DNA of 64,000 bases from an uncultured Lachnospiraceae bacterium (GCA_910585295.1 CAJUDE010000030.1:120900-184899); one strand, 5' to 3'. Counted from the stretch's first letter, positions 7,884 through 17,572 are shown. Translations and numbers: made by a program. Notes: generated by a model from the sequence alone, not told the origin.

Positions 7884-9998
7884 CTATACTTCAAAAATCA
7901 AATCCCCATAAGACGGCATCGGCCACATATCCTTATCTACGATCATTTCCAGCTTATCCACTGGCGCACGCAATGCATCCATAGCGGCCTTTACTTCATC
8001 ACGGTAGCATATTGCCTGCTCCCTGCCTTCTTTGACTGCGTAGGCCCTTTCAGCAGCCTCGGACAGCCTGCCCAATGCAGATTTTGCTTCTGCAAGCAAT
8101 CCAGACACTTCCAGCAAAAGCCCTTCTTGGACACTGGTGTCCGCGCTGCACGCCGTCTTGACAGAGTTAATTGAATTTGCTAGGGCTGTGGTATATTTAA
8201 TCACAGCTGGGATAATCTGCTTCCCTGCCATGTCGACCATAGCGCGCGCTTCAATATTGATTGCCTTTGCATAGCTTTCATATAAGATTTCCCCTCTTGA
8301 CACCAACTCTGCTTCAGTAAACACATTGAATTTTTCAAACAAGGCAATTGCTTTTTCAGTCGTCAGGGCTGGCACTGCATCTACCATATTTGTAATATTT
8401 GGAAGCCCCCTGCGTTCTGCTTCATCCATCCATTCTGGAGAATATCCATTCCCATTAAACACAATGTCCTGATGGGCTGTGGCTTGTTCCTTAATTAAGT
8501 CATGCACTGCCTTTTCAAAGTCGTCTGCCTGCTCTAGGACATCACAGACATCGGAAAATGCTTCCGCGACAATTGTATTCAGCACAACATTAGGCGCCGC
8601 AATGGAATCGTTAGAGCCAACCATACGGAATTCAAATTTATTTCCCGTAAATGCAAATGGGGAAGTACGGTTCCTGTCTGTCGCGTCTTTCATAAAATCA
8701 GGCAATGTCTTAACGCCTGTCTGTAACACCTCGCCTTTCAAGCTCCTGGTGGCCTCCCCGGTACTGATTAACTGGGTCAGCACGTCCTGCAGCTGTTCCC
8801 CAAGGAAAACGGAAATAATGGCGGGCGGCGCTTCATTGGCGCCCAGCCTGTGGTCATTCCCTGCATCTGCAGCAGATTCCCGCAACAGGTCTGCATGTTT
8901 GTGGACTGCTTTTAACACACAGGTCAGCACTAAAAGGAACTGCACATTGTCATGGGGGGTCTTCCCTGGATCCAATAAGTTAATGCCATCATCCGTGATA
9001 AGGGACCAATTGTTATGCTTTCCAGAGCCATTTACGCCTGCAAACGGCTTTTCATGCAGCAGGCAGGTCATGCCATGGCGCCCTGCAACTTTTTTCAATG
9101 TCTCCATTACTAGCTGATTGTGGTCTACTGCAATATTTGCCTCTGCATAAATTGGGGCAAGTTCATGCTGTGCTGGAGCCACTTCATTATGCTGTGTCTT
9201 AGCGCTGACCCCTAATTTCCACAATTCTTTGTTCACATCTTTCATATACGCCGCAATACGTTCCCTAATCGCCCCAAAATAATGGTCCTCCATCTCCTGG
9301 CCTTTTGGCGGCATTGCGCCAAATAATGTACGCCCTGTAAATATTAGGTCTTTCCTTTTTAAGTATTTTTGACGGTCTACCAAAAAATACTCCTGTTCCG
9401 CCCCTACGGAAGGGATAATGCTTTTGGACGTAGTATTCCCAAACAGGCGCAGCAAGCGGATAGACTGGTTATTGATTGCCTCCATGGAACGCAGCAGCGG
9501 CGTTTTCTGGTCTAACGCTTCTCCGGTATAAGAACAGAAAGCCGTAGGGATACAAAGCGTTGCGCCTGCGGCGTCCTGCCTTACAAATGCCGGCGAGGTG
9601 CAGTCCCATGCGGTATAGCCCCGCGCCTCAAAGGTTGCGCGCAGCCCCCCGGATGGGAAGGAGGATGCATCCGGCTCACCTTTAATCAATTCTTTCCCAG
9701 AAAAACCCATCAGCACTTTCCCATTCGGCATAGGCGCTGTGATAAAAGAATCATGCTTCTCCGCCGTAACCCCCGTTAACGGCTGGAACCAATGGGTAAA
9801 GTGGGTGGCCCCTTTCTCAATCGCCCATTCTTTCATCTCATGGGCAACCACATCCGCCGTCTCAAGATCCAGCTCCCTTCCTTCGCTGACAACGTCTTTT
9901 AGCCTTTTATATACCTTCTTGGGAAGCCGCTCCTGCATCACGGCGTCGTTGAATACGTTTTCCCCGAAAATTTCTGCTACGTTGTAATATTCGCTCAT
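7884..9998 (-). CDS. glnN: Glutamine synthetase type III
   Basis: A 704-residue GSIII enzyme, the large glutamine synthetase class found in Bacteroides, cyanobacteria and clostridia. It begins with the GSIII-specific segment around FTHWFQPLTGVTAEKHDSF (residues 67-85) and carries NGSGKHNNWS (ATP/metal site), AGNDHRLGANEAPP (GSIII signature) and NRTSPFAFTGNKFEFR. The window therefore encodes both GSI and GSIII beside Amt-PII. ATG 9998 has AAAGGATG upstream. Its leader contains a strong intrinsic terminator, suggesting attenuation. Confidence 0.97.
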   Translation of the reverse strand: MSEYYNVAEIFGENVFNDAVMQERLPKKVYKRLKDVVSEGRELDLETADVVAHEMKEWAIEKGATHFTHWFQPLTGVTAEKHDSFITAPMPNGKVLMGFSGKELIKGEPDASSFPSGGLRATFEARGYTAWDCTSPAFVRQDAAGATLCIPTAFCSYTGEALDQKTPLLRSMEAINNQSIRLLRLFGNTTSKSIIPSVGAEQEYFLVDRQKYLKRKDLIFTGRTLFGAMPPKGQEMEDHYFGAIRERIAAYMKDVNKELWKLGVSAKTQHNEVAPAQHELAPIYAEANIAVDHNQLVMETLKKVAGRHGMTCLLHEKPFAGVNGSGKHNNWSLITDDGINLLDPGKTPHDNVQFLLVLTCVLKAVHKHADLLRESAADAGNDHRLGANEAPPAIISVFLGEQLQDVLTQLISTGEATRSLKGEVLQTGVKTLPDFMKDATDRNRTSPFAFTGNKFEFRMVGSNDSIAAPNVVLNTIVAEAFSDVCDVLEQADDFEKAVHDLIKEQATAHQDIVFNGNGYSPEWMDEAERRGLPNITNMVDAVPALTTEKAIALFEKFNVFTEAELVSRGEILYESYAKAINIEARAMVDMAGKQIIPAVIKYTTALANSINSVKTACSADTSVQEGLLLEVSGLLAEAKSALGRLSEAAERAYAVKEGREQAICYRDEVKAAMDALRAPVDKLEMIVDKDMWPMPSYGDLIFEV

Positions 9999-10024
9999 AT
10001 TCCCTACATCCTTTCCGAAAAAAA

Positions 10025-10051
10025 GGGCATTCCAAGCCTCTTGGAACGCCC
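10025..10051 (-). promoter_or_regulatory. Leader terminator upstream of glnN
   Basis: On the minus strand GGGCGTTCCAAG-AGG-CTTGGAATGCCC forms a 12-bp stem (one G-U pair) followed directly by eight Ts, ending about 20 nt before the glnN ATG. A full intrinsic terminator in a 5' leader predicts premature termination unless something prevents it. The nearby ANTAR protein is the obvious candidate; that link is inference. Confidence 0.7.
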
Positions 10052-10194
10052 TTGTTCTATCGTTTGTTTTATGTCTGGTAATAAGATACTCTACTTTTCA
10101 CAAAAAAGCAATAGAAACTTTAGAAATAGTTTATTTTTTGCTATTTCGGATAAATTTATACATTTTTCTAAGTATTTTTATTCAAAACTCACAA

Positions 10195-11061
10195 TTATTC
10201 TGCCTTCCCTACGGAGCCAAACAATTCCATCTTCTCTTTTACAGTCGCCTTGATTGCTTCTGCGCCAGGAGCCAGTAATTTCCTTGGGTCAAAGCCTTTG
10301 CCTTCCAAATCTTTGCCTGCCTCGATATATTTTCTGGTAGCTGCTGCAAAGGATAACTGGCACTCTGTATTTACATTGATCTTAGCCACGCCAAGGGAGA
10401 TTGCTTTCTTAATCATATCTTCTGGGATGCCAGTGCCGCCATGGAGTACTAATGGCATATCGCCTGTTTTCTGCTGAACTGCATCCAAAGTCTCAAAGCT
10501 AAGGCCTGCCCAATTCTCTGGATATTTCCCATGGATATTGCCGATGCCTGCTGCCAGCATGTCTACGCCCAAATCCGCAATCGCTTTGCATTCGTTCGGG
10601 TCTGCGCATTCCCCAGCGCCAACCACGCCGTCTTCCTCGCCGCCGATAGAGCCTACTTCTGCCTCAATGGACATCCCCTTGTCATGGGCAATTTTCACCA
10701 GCTCTTTTGTCTTTGCTACATTTTCATCAATTGGATAATGGGAACCATCAAACATAATAGAAGAAAATCCTGCCTCTACGCATTTCAAACACCCTTCATA
10801 GCTGCCGTGGTCCAAATGGATTGCAACAGGGACTGTAATGTTCTGCTCTTCCAGCATCCCCTCTACCATCCCTACTACTGTTTTGTAACCTGCCATGTAC
10901 TTCCCAGCGCCTTCTGACACACCCAAAATCACCGGTGATTTTAATTCCTGTGCAGTAAGCAAAATAGATTTTGTCCACTCCAGGTTGTTAATGTTGAACT
11001 GTCCCACAGCATAGTGCCCTGCTTTTGCTTTCTGTAACATTTCTTTTGCAGATACTAACAT
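10195..11061 (-). CDS. fba: Fructose-bisphosphate aldolase, class II
   Basis: Zinc-dependent aldolase of glycolysis/gluconeogenesis, 288 residues. Visible motifs are the metal-binding HLDHGS, GNIHGKYP and LHGGTGIP, plus KINVNTECQ at the phosphate site. ATG 11061 (MLVSAKEMLQKAK) is chosen because GGAGGAAGAGAA lies directly upstream; nine extra residues from an earlier start lack a ribosome site. Monocistronic by layout. Confidence 0.96.
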   Translation of the reverse strand: MLVSAKEMLQKAKAGHYAVGQFNINNLEWTKSILLTAQELKSPVILGVSEGAGKYMAGYKTVVGMVEGMLEEQNITVPVAIHLDHGSYEGCLKCVEAGFSSIMFDGSHYPIDENVAKTKELVKIAHDKGMSIEAEVGSIGGEEDGVVGAGECADPNECKAIADLGVDMLAAGIGNIHGKYPENWAGLSFETLDAVQQKTGDMPLVLHGGTGIPEDMIKKAISLGVAKINVNTECQLSFAAATRKYIEAGKDLEGKGFDPRKLLAPGAEAIKATVKEKMELFGSVGKAE

Positions 11062-11220
11062 TTCTCTTCCTCCATTTCTGCTCCCCACCTTATGGATGGG
11101 AAACGCTCCTTAATTTCATCCGGTCTATCCCAGGGCATGCTTATAAATTTCCTCCTTACACTCCCTACGACAAATACCGTTCTTATTTTACCTCATTTTT
11201 GCCAAAAAGAAAAGGACTTA

Positions 11221-12126
11221 TCATAACAATTCTGACTTTTTTACCATAATCTGGACTGCCTGCTTCTCATTCCATATCTCTACCTCGCTGTGGGTCCCTC
11301 CATATTCCCCATCCAGGGTCCAGGGAATTTCCTCCAAGGATTTTATCGAGAGGCTGCTAGCCTTGAACGTATAAATAGAGTCCGTATTATCTATAAGGTT
11401 TGTAAGGCTCCCAATAATTTCATTTAACTCTATCGGGTTTCTTGGCATCCGAATCAAGGTGACCTCAAACACCCCGTCGTCTAACTGGACATTTTTCCCA
11501 GTAATGTTTTTAAACCCGCCTGCAGAAGTGGAATTCGTGACCATGCCATAGATAAATTCATCCTCTATCGTGCATTCTTCACAAATAACTTTAAGGTGGA
11601 ACGATTGTACGGCCGGAAGCCGCTTTACCCCTTCCAGGATATATGCGATATGCCCAATCCGGTTTTTCAATTCCTGGCTTGTGGCATAAGAGACGTCTGT
11701 AAACAGCCCAAATGCCGCAATGTAGACAAAATAACCCTGATTGAACCTCCCGATGTCGCAGGCAAAGGGTTCCCCTTCCACTGCAATTTTTGCCGCCTGT
11801 TCCATAGGCTTTGGGATATTCAGGGAATTGGCAAAGTCATTCGTGCTTCCTGCTGGGATATAGCCAATAGGAACCTTATCCCCACGCTTCATCATGCCTG
11901 TGACTGTCTCATCCAGCGTGCCGTCGCCGCCGCTGCACACCACCAGGTCATATTCCCCCGCCCGTTTTTCTACCAATTCCATGGCGTCCTGTGGCTTTTG
12001 GGTTGGGTATATGGTAACTTCATACCCGCTTTTTACAAATAGGTCTACAATATCCAGCAATTTGTTCCTAATCTGCCCTTTTCCAGAAAAAGGGTTCAGT
12101 ACAAATAGAAGCTTCTTCCTCTCCAT
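11221..12126 (-). CDS. DagK/YegS-family lipid kinase
   Basis: A 301-residue diacylglycerol-kinase-catalytic-domain protein. Motifs seen: NPFSGKG near the start, the nucleotide-binding VVCSGGDGTLDETV and the GYIPAGSTNDFA loop. The family phosphorylates diacylglycerol or related lipids at the membrane; the precise substrate cannot be told. It is the last gene of the ftsH-to-lipid-kinase run, 13 nt after the Crh-like gene. Confidence 0.85.
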   Translation of the reverse strand: MERKKLLFVLNPFSGKGQIRNKLLDIVDLFVKSGYEVTIYPTQKPQDAMELVEKRAGEYDLVVCSGGDGTLDETVTGMMKRGDKVPIGYIPAGSTNDFANSLNIPKPMEQAAKIAVEGEPFACDIGRFNQGYFVYIAAFGLFTDVSYATSQELKNRIGHIAYILEGVKRLPAVQSFHLKVICEECTIEDEFIYGMVTNSTSAGGFKNITGKNVQLDDGVFEVTLIRMPRNPIELNEIIGSLTNLIDNTDSIYTFKASSLSIKSLEEIPWTLDGEYGGTHSEVEIWNEKQAVQIMVKKSELL

Positions 12127-12139
12127 AAAGGCCCTCCCT

Positions 12140-12391
12140 TTAATCTTTCAAGAACTGTCGGATAGATTCCATCGCCTCTGCTTCCCGTTCCCCATCCGCC
12201 AACACCAGAACCTCTTCCCCTTCTATAAGCCCCATACTCATCATCCCCATCATGCTTTTGGCATTAATCCTTTTTCCATCTTTTTCCAGATAAATGCCGC
12301 ACGAATAGTAATTTGCCACCTGCACAAATTCTGCCAATATCCGCGCATCGGACCCATTCTTAATCTTTATTTGCATGTTTTCTTGTAACAT
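12140..12391 (-). CDS. crh: Crh-like HPr without the PTS histidine
   Basis: An 83-residue HPr fold. Counting from the ATG preceded by AAGGAGG, residue 15, which is the phosphorylated His in HPr, is Asp (NGSDARILA), and Pro18 is Ile. Ser46, the HprK target, is intact in INAKSMMGMM. It therefore cannot carry PTS phosphate but could be phosphorylated by HprK, like Bacillus Crh (Gln15). The order rapZ-whiA-crh also matches Bacillus, which supports the Crh call. The likely role is a CcpA corepressor or metabolic regulator. Confidence 0.85.
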   Translation of the reverse strand: MLQENMQIKIKNGSDARILAEFVQVANYYSCGIYLEKDGKRINAKSMMGMMSMGLIEGEEVLVLADGEREAEAMESIRQFLKD

Positions 12392-12429
12392 GGCACCTGC
12401 CTCCTTATTTCCCGCAGGCGGTCTCCGCC

Positions 12430-13383
12430 TTACAAAACATCTTTTTGCCTCATTTCTTCTGCCATTTCACCCAGCCGGCGCAGCCTGTGGTTCACACCTG
12501 ATTTCCCTACTGCCGGCTCCAAATATGTCCCCAGTTCCTTTAGCGGCGCCTGGGGGTATTGCAGCCGCACCAGAGCCACTTCCCTCAGGTTCTCCGGCAA
12601 GCTGTCCAAACCCCTTGTGTTTTTAATGTAATTGATATCCTCTAACTGCTTCACTGCCGCGCTTACCGTTTTATTGATATTCGCCGTCTCGCAATTTACC
12701 TGGCGGTTGACGGAATTGCGCATTTCTTTTATAATCCTGACATTTTCCAAGTTCAGAAGGGATATATGGGCTTCCATAACATTCAGCATATCCACAATCT
12801 GCGCCCCTTCTTTCAAATATACCACATAACTCTTTTTGCGCATGACAACTTTGGCGTCCATATCAAAACTATTGATAAGGTCCATCAACTGCCTTGCCTT
12901 CTCTTCCCCTGCACAGACAATCTCAAAATGGTATGATTTCTCTGGGTCGCTCATAGAGCCAGCGCTTAAAAACGCCCCCCGGATAAACGCCCTCCTACAG
13001 CAAGACTTCTGCACCAGCAGCCTATGCACCAATTCCCTGGTGCGGATATCTTCATTTTTCTCATTCCGCCATTTCACCGCCTGCAGCACCCTTCGGATCT
13101 CTTCCTCCCCAAACAAAGAGATCACAAACGTCCTGCTTTTATGGAGGTAAATATTCTGCCTTACAGCAATCCGGCAAGTTACCTGGAATGTCTTTTTCAT
13201 CAGGATAAAATATTTCCGGGCAAGAGGGAGGTTCTCCGTGTAAACCCGCAGGACGCTTTCCCCGCCCGCTTCTTCTAACTTCCCTGCAAAACCCAAGACC
13301 GCGGCAATCTCCGCAATCTGGCAGTGCCTGCTCTTATGGATATGGCGCGATAGTTCTTCTTTCACCTGTCCAGAAAAAGACAT
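12430..13383 (-). CDS. whiA: Sporulation/division regulator WhiA
   Basis: A 317-residue DNA-binding protein: a degenerate LAGLIDADG homing-endonuclease-like N-terminal half and a C-terminal helix-turn-helix of the WhiA type (YPQAPLKELGTYLEPAVGKS, then NHRLRRL). In Gram-positives it influences cell division and chromosome segregation. It sits between rapZ and the Crh-like gene, as in Bacillus except that the usual intervening yvcK is absent. Confidence 0.95.
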   Translation of the reverse strand: MSFSGQVKEELSRHIHKSRHCQIAEIAAVLGFAGKLEEAGGESVLRVYTENLPLARKYFILMKKTFQVTCRIAVRQNIYLHKSRTFVISLFGEEEIRRVLQAVKWRNEKNEDIRTRELVHRLLVQKSCCRRAFIRGAFLSAGSMSDPEKSYHFEIVCAGEEKARQLMDLINSFDMDAKVVMRKKSYVVYLKEGAQIVDMLNVMEAHISLLNLENVRIIKEMRNSVNRQVNCETANINKTVSAAVKQLEDINYIKNTRGLDSLPENLREVALVRLQYPQAPLKELGTYLEPAVGKSGVNHRLRRLGEMAEEMRQKDVL

Positions 13384-13406
13384 AACGCTTTCCTCCCCTG
13401 CTTCGC

Positions 13407-14282
13407 CTACTTGCCCCGCATGGCATCCTTTTGGATGTCCCTGTGGTCAATTTTAGTACCGAATTCTTTCTGGTTCTGCATCCTTTCATAAAGCCCATTG
13501 GCAAGGGTAACGGAACGGTGCTTCCCTCCGGTACACCCAATGCTGATTACAAGCTGGGTCTTCCCTTCTGTGATATAATGGGGGATTAAAAACTTCACCA
13601 TCTCTTCCAGCTTATCCAGGAATTGCCCTGCTTCCTGATGCTGCATCACAAAGTCCTGAATTTCTTTATCATTCCCTGTTTTGGCGCGGAGCCCCTCCAC
13701 ATAATATGGGTTGGGCAGGAATCGGACGTCAAATACCAGGTCGGAATCCGTGGGGATGCCATATTTAAATCCAAAAGACACAATCGTGACAAAAAGGTTC
13801 TTGTAATCCTGGTTCTGGACAAAAATCTTCTCCAGCTCTGCCTTTAACTCCCTGGTCAGCATATTGCTGGTATCTACAATATAATCCGCCTGTTTCCTCA
13901 AAAATTCCAGGCGTTTGCGTTCCTTCTGTATGCCTTTATCTACCCGATCCCCTCCTGCAAGGGGGTGGGTGCGCCTTGTCTCTTTGTAGCGTTTAACTAA
14001 CACTCCATCCGCCGAATCCAGGTAGAGGATATCAAAGGAAATGCCTGTCTGCCCAAACCTGTCCAAAACGTTCTGCAGCTCGCTCAATGCCTGCCCGCTT
14101 CGGATGTCCACGCCCACCGCGACTTTCTGAAGCTCCGCGCCTGGCACATTAGCAAGCTCCGCAAACTTCTCAATCAAAACAATTGGCAGGTTATCCACAC
14201 AGAAATAGCCTATATCTTCCATAATTTTCAATGCCGTGCTTTTCCCTGCCCCCGACATCCCTGTCAATATTACAAATTTCAC
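13407..14282 (-). CDS. rapZ: RNase adapter / nucleotide-binding protein RapZ
   Basis: A 291-residue P-loop protein (YvcJ family). The Walker A GMSGAGKST is at residues 8-16 and the C-terminal signature GCTGGKHRSVTLAN is present. In proteobacteria it adapts RNase E to a small RNA; in Firmicutes the role is less clear. It begins 13 nt after murB and is part of the same minus-strand run. Confidence 0.93.
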   Translation of the reverse strand: MKFVILTGMSGAGKSTALKIMEDIGYFCVDNLPIVLIEKFAELANVPGAELQKVAVGVDIRSGQALSELQNVLDRFGQTGISFDILYLDSADGVLVKRYKETRRTHPLAGGDRVDKGIQKERKRLEFLRKQADYIVDTSNMLTRELKAELEKIFVQNQDYKNLFVTIVSFGFKYGIPTDSDLVFDVRFLPNPYYVEGLRAKTGNDKEIQDFVMQHQEAGQFLDKLEEMVKFLIPHYITEGKTQLVISIGCTGGKHRSVTLANGLYERMQNQKEFGTKIDHRDIQKDAMRGK

Positions 14283-14294
14283 CGCATGACCTCC

Positions 14295-15203
14295 TTAAAA
14301 TTCCCCTATGAACTTTACCTCCGGCTCCAGGCGTACCCCGGACTTTTCCTCTACGCGGTCTTGCACATCGGCAATTAACTGGCGGATTTCTGCGGCGGAC
14401 GCCTGTTCCTTATTGATAACAAAGCCACAATGCTTCTCTGACACCTGGGCGCCCCCTACCTGGTAGCCCAAAAGCCCTGCATCCTGGATCAGCTTTCCAG
14501 CAAAATACCCTTCTGGGCGCTTAAATGTGCTTCCGGCGCTTGGGTATTCCAATGGCTGCTTTTGTACCCTTCTTCCTTTAAGCTCTTCCATCTTCTGGTA
14601 AATCGCGTCTTTATTGCCTTTGGCAAGCTGAAGTTCTGCCTGCAGCACAATATAGTGGTTTTCTGGGATGCAGCTATGGCGGTACCCTAAATCCAGTTCT
14701 TCTAAACCCAAGTATTTTTCTTCCCCTTCTTCTGTGAGGACTGCCACCCTGTCCAGGATATGCTTCATCTCGCCTCCGTAAGCCCCGGCGTTCATAACTG
14801 CCGCGCCGCCAATGCTGCCTGGTATCCCTGCCGCAAATTCCATCCCGGTAAGCCCATGCCCTGCCGCCAAATGGGCCACCGTGGACAGCAATGCCCCTGC
14901 TTCTGCCGTAACCCGGGTGCCATCTACAGAAACCTTGTCTGCCATTTTCCCGATTTCCATTACCAGCCCACGGACGCCTTTGTCACCTACCAGTATATTG
15001 CTCCCATTCCCAATAACCATCCATGGGACTCCATATTGCCTGCAGAGGGACAGCACTGGCTGTATCTGGCGCCGTGCCGGGCGTACATAGTAATCTGCCG
15101 GCCCCCCTGCCCGGAACGTGGTGTGCCTGCCCATTGGCTCCTGGGCAAAGCACTGGCCTTCCTCTAATAGTTCCTGTAAATGCCTGTAAAAAATCCCGTC
15201 CAC
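14295..15203 (-). CDS. murB: UDP-N-acetylenolpyruvoylglucosamine reductase
   Basis: FAD/NADPH enzyme that makes UDP-MurNAc for peptidoglycan. The 302-residue form begins with an FAD-binding PCMH domain (MVIGNGSNILVGD, then GIPGSIGGAAVMNAGAYG) and ends with the MurB C-terminal domain (YPSAGSTFKRPEG, whose Ser is the proton donor, and LIQDAGLLGYQVGGAQVSEKH, of which the last part is the type II signature). It is one base from the upstream peptidase gene. Confidence 0.96.
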   Translation of the reverse strand: MDGIFYRHLQELLEEGQCFAQEPMGRHTTFRAGGPADYYVRPARRQIQPVLSLCRQYGVPWMVIGNGSNILVGDKGVRGLVMEIGKMADKVSVDGTRVTAEAGALLSTVAHLAAGHGLTGMEFAAGIPGSIGGAAVMNAGAYGGEMKHILDRVAVLTEEGEEKYLGLEELDLGYRHSCIPENHYIVLQAELQLAKGNKDAIYQKMEELKGRRVQKQPLEYPSAGSTFKRPEGYFAGKLIQDAGLLGYQVGGAQVSEKHCGFVINKEQASAAEIRQLIADVQDRVEEKSGVRLEPEVKFIGEF

Positions 15204-15204
15204 G

Positions 15205-16599
15205 TTACGCCTCTCTCAAAAATGCCGTATAGCCACGTTTTGCTTCATATAAGTCCACTTTGCTGATAATTTCCCATGGCGCATGCATATTCAGCACTGC
15301 CACGCCGCTGTCAATGACAGACATATTATAATTTGCCAGGATATAGGCAATCGTCCCGCCGCCTCCCTGGTCTACTTTGCCCATTTCAGAAGTCTGGAAC
15401 GCCACCCCATTGTCGTCCAATATCCTTCTGAGTTCCGCCATATACTCTGCATTTGCATCATTCGAGCCTGATTTGCCCCTGGAACCTGTATATTTGTTGA
15501 ATACTAGGCCATTCCCAAAATAAGCGCAATTTTTCTTCTCCATTACAGAGGAATACAGCGGGTCATAAGCTGCGCTCACATCAGAAGAAAGCACTTTGGA
15601 ATTGGACATAGCCCGGTTGAATTTAATCTGGTCATAACCGCCCATGCTGTGGAGCAGCTCTGCAACCATATAGGAAAAGAAACTTGATTGCATCCCGGTT
15701 GCCCCTACGCTTCCAATCTCTTCTTTGTCCACCATAAGGCATACGCTCGTTTTGCTGCACATGCCTGCTTCCAGAATTGCCGCGAAAGATGGGTAGGCGC
15801 ACACCCTGTCATCATGCCCGTAGCCCATAACCATGCTGCGGTCGATGCCATAATCCCTTGCCTTCCCAGCCGGAACCACTTCAATTTCTGCAGACAGGAA
15901 ATCATCCTCTTCTATATTATATTGCTCCTTTAGGATATTCAGTACATTTGTTTTCACAGCCTCTTTGGCTTTCTTTTCCTCTTCTTCGGATTTAAATGGG
16001 ATGCTGCCTACCAGCACATCCAGGTTCTCCCCCTCAATAACTTTGGAAGCCTTCTTTTCCATCTGCTCACTGGAAAGATGGACTAAAAGGTCGCTAACGC
16101 CAAATACTGGGTCATCTTCTTTCTCCCCAATATTCACAACTACCTTGGCGCCATCCTTTTTCACAATTACGCCATGGAGGGCCAATGGAAGCGCTACCCA
16201 CTGGTATTTTTTCACACCGCCATAATAATGGGTGTCTAAAAGCGCAAGCTCAGTATCCTCATAAAGAGGCACCTGCTTCAAATCCAGCCTTGGGGAATCA
16301 ATATGGGCGCCCAAGATATTCATGCCCTGCTCTAGCGGCTGCTCCCCTATTACAAACAGCGCCAACAGTTTCCCCATATTTTCCGCGTATAATTTATCCC
16401 CTGCCTTCACGGGCTTCCCAGACGCTATCACTTCCTTAAAATTCTCAAACCCAGCGGCTTTGGCCTGTGCAATCAGCTCTGTGACGCACTCCCTCTCGGT
16501 TTTGCAGTTAGAGATAAATTCCTTATATTTCTCCGCAAAAGCAAACACTTCCCCACGTTCCCCTTCTGGATATTTGTTCCATGCATTCTTTCTTTCCAT
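15205..16599 (-). CDS. M18-family aminopeptidase
   Basis: A 464-residue zinc aminopeptidase. Metal-binding and catalytic motifs are GAHIDSPRLD, VDKEEIGSVGATG (general base Glu-Glu) and a late Met-His (VLNMHAPWE). ATG 16599 (MERKNAWNKYPEG) is selected because AGGAGG precedes it; a 49-residue Arg/Lys-rich in-frame extension is not credible. Role: cytoplasmic peptide turnover. Confidence 0.93.
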   Translation of the reverse strand: MERKNAWNKYPEGERGEVFAFAEKYKEFISNCKTERECVTELIAQAKAAGFENFKEVIASGKPVKAGDKLYAENMGKLLALFVIGEQPLEQGMNILGAHIDSPRLDLKQVPLYEDTELALLDTHYYGGVKKYQWVALPLALHGVIVKKDGAKVVVNIGEKEDDPVFGVSDLLVHLSSEQMEKKASKVIEGENLDVLVGSIPFKSEEEEKKAKEAVKTNVLNILKEQYNIEEDDFLSAEIEVVPAGKARDYGIDRSMVMGYGHDDRVCAYPSFAAILEAGMCSKTSVCLMVDKEEIGSVGATGMQSSFFSYMVAELLHSMGGYDQIKFNRAMSNSKVLSSDVSAAYDPLYSSVMEKKNCAYFGNGLVFNKYTGSRGKSGSNDANAEYMAELRRILDDNGVAFQTSEMGKVDQGGGGTIAYILANYNMSVIDSGVAVLNMHAPWEIISKVDLYEAKRGYTAFLREA

Positions 16600-16627
16600 T
16601 GTCGTTTTCCTCCTATTCCATATCTGG

Positions 16628-17572
16628 TTATTCTTCCACTTCATCCTCATCTGACTTCTGCAGGTTTTCCTGTACCCGGCGGTATAATTCTTTCGCCGCG
16701 TTATAGCCCATTTTTTTCTGCCTGTGGTTAACTGCCGCAGACTCACAAATCACGGCGAGGTTCCGCCCCGGGCGGATTGGGAGGGAATGGCATACCACTT
16801 TATTCCCAAGGAATTCTGTATACTCCTCCTCTAACCCAAGCCTGTCATACTCATTTTCTTTTTTCCAATCTTCTAATTTAATCACCAAGTCGATGTTTTG
16901 CTTCTCCTTCACACACTCAACGCCAAACAGCGTTTTGACATCAATAATGCCCACGCCCCTCAGCTCTATAAAATATCTGGTGATGTCAGGGGCTGTCCCT
17001 ACCAGCGTATGTTTGTTGATTTTACGGATCTCCACCACATCATCGCTGACCAGCCGGTGTCCGCGCCGTATCAGCTCCAGGGCAGCCTCGCTTTTTCCAA
17101 TGCCGCTTTCCCCCATTATCAGCAGCCCTTCCCCATATACATCCACCAGTACCCCATGGATAGAAATGCAGGGCGCCAAAGCTTCCCCCAGATAGTAGAT
17201 TAACTCTGCCATAAATGCAGAAGTCCCGTAATCTGTGGAAAGCACAGGGGTATCGTGTTCTGTTGCAATCCGAAGAAGGTCTGTATCTGGTTCCAGGTTA
17301 CGGCTAAAAATCACACATGGGACATTATGGGAGAAAAATTTCTGGTATAAATCCAGTTTTTCCTCATGCTGCAGCTTCTGCATATAAGTATGCTCTACCA
17401 TGCCGACAATTTCAATGCGGCTTCGTTCAAAATAGTCAAAATAGCCAGCCAATTGCAACGCCGGGCGGTTCACTTCCGCAGTGGTCACTTTCCGGTTCCT
17501 GATATCCACTTCTGGATTCAGCACCTTTAAATTCATTTTCTCAATAATTTTCTTAACACTTACACCTTTCAT
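16628..17572 (-). CDS. hprK: HPr kinase/phosphorylase
   Basis: Bifunctional enzyme that phosphorylates Ser46 of HPr/Crh in response to glycolytic state. The 314-residue protein has the Walker A loop GESGIGKSEAALEL (about residues 154-167) and the signature RGHRLVSDDVVEI. Its substrate-type partner, the Crh-like gene with Ser46, is four genes downstream in the same run. Confidence 0.96.
   Translation of the reverse strand: MKGVSVKKIIEKMNLKVLNPEVDIRNRKVTTAEVNRPALQLAGYFDYFERSRIEIVGMVEHTYMQKLQHEEKLDLYQKFFSHNVPCVIFSRNLEPDTDLLRIATEHDTPVLSTDYGTSAFMAELIYYLGEALAPCISIHGVLVDVYGEGLLIMGESGIGKSEAALELIRRGHRLVSDDVVEIRKINKHTLVGTAPDITRYFIELRGVGIIDVKTLFGVECVKEKQNIDLVIKLEDWKKENEYDRLGLEEEYTEFLGNKVVCHSLPIRPGRNLAVICESAAVNHRQKKMGYNAAKELYRRVQENLQKSDEDEVEE

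Noticed and set aside
10025..10051. Calling the glnN leader hairpin a strict ANTAR hexaloop motif
   Set aside because: The stem is symmetrical around a 3-nt centre, so a 6-nt loop needs an unpaired base, and no clear upstream partner hairpin was seen.
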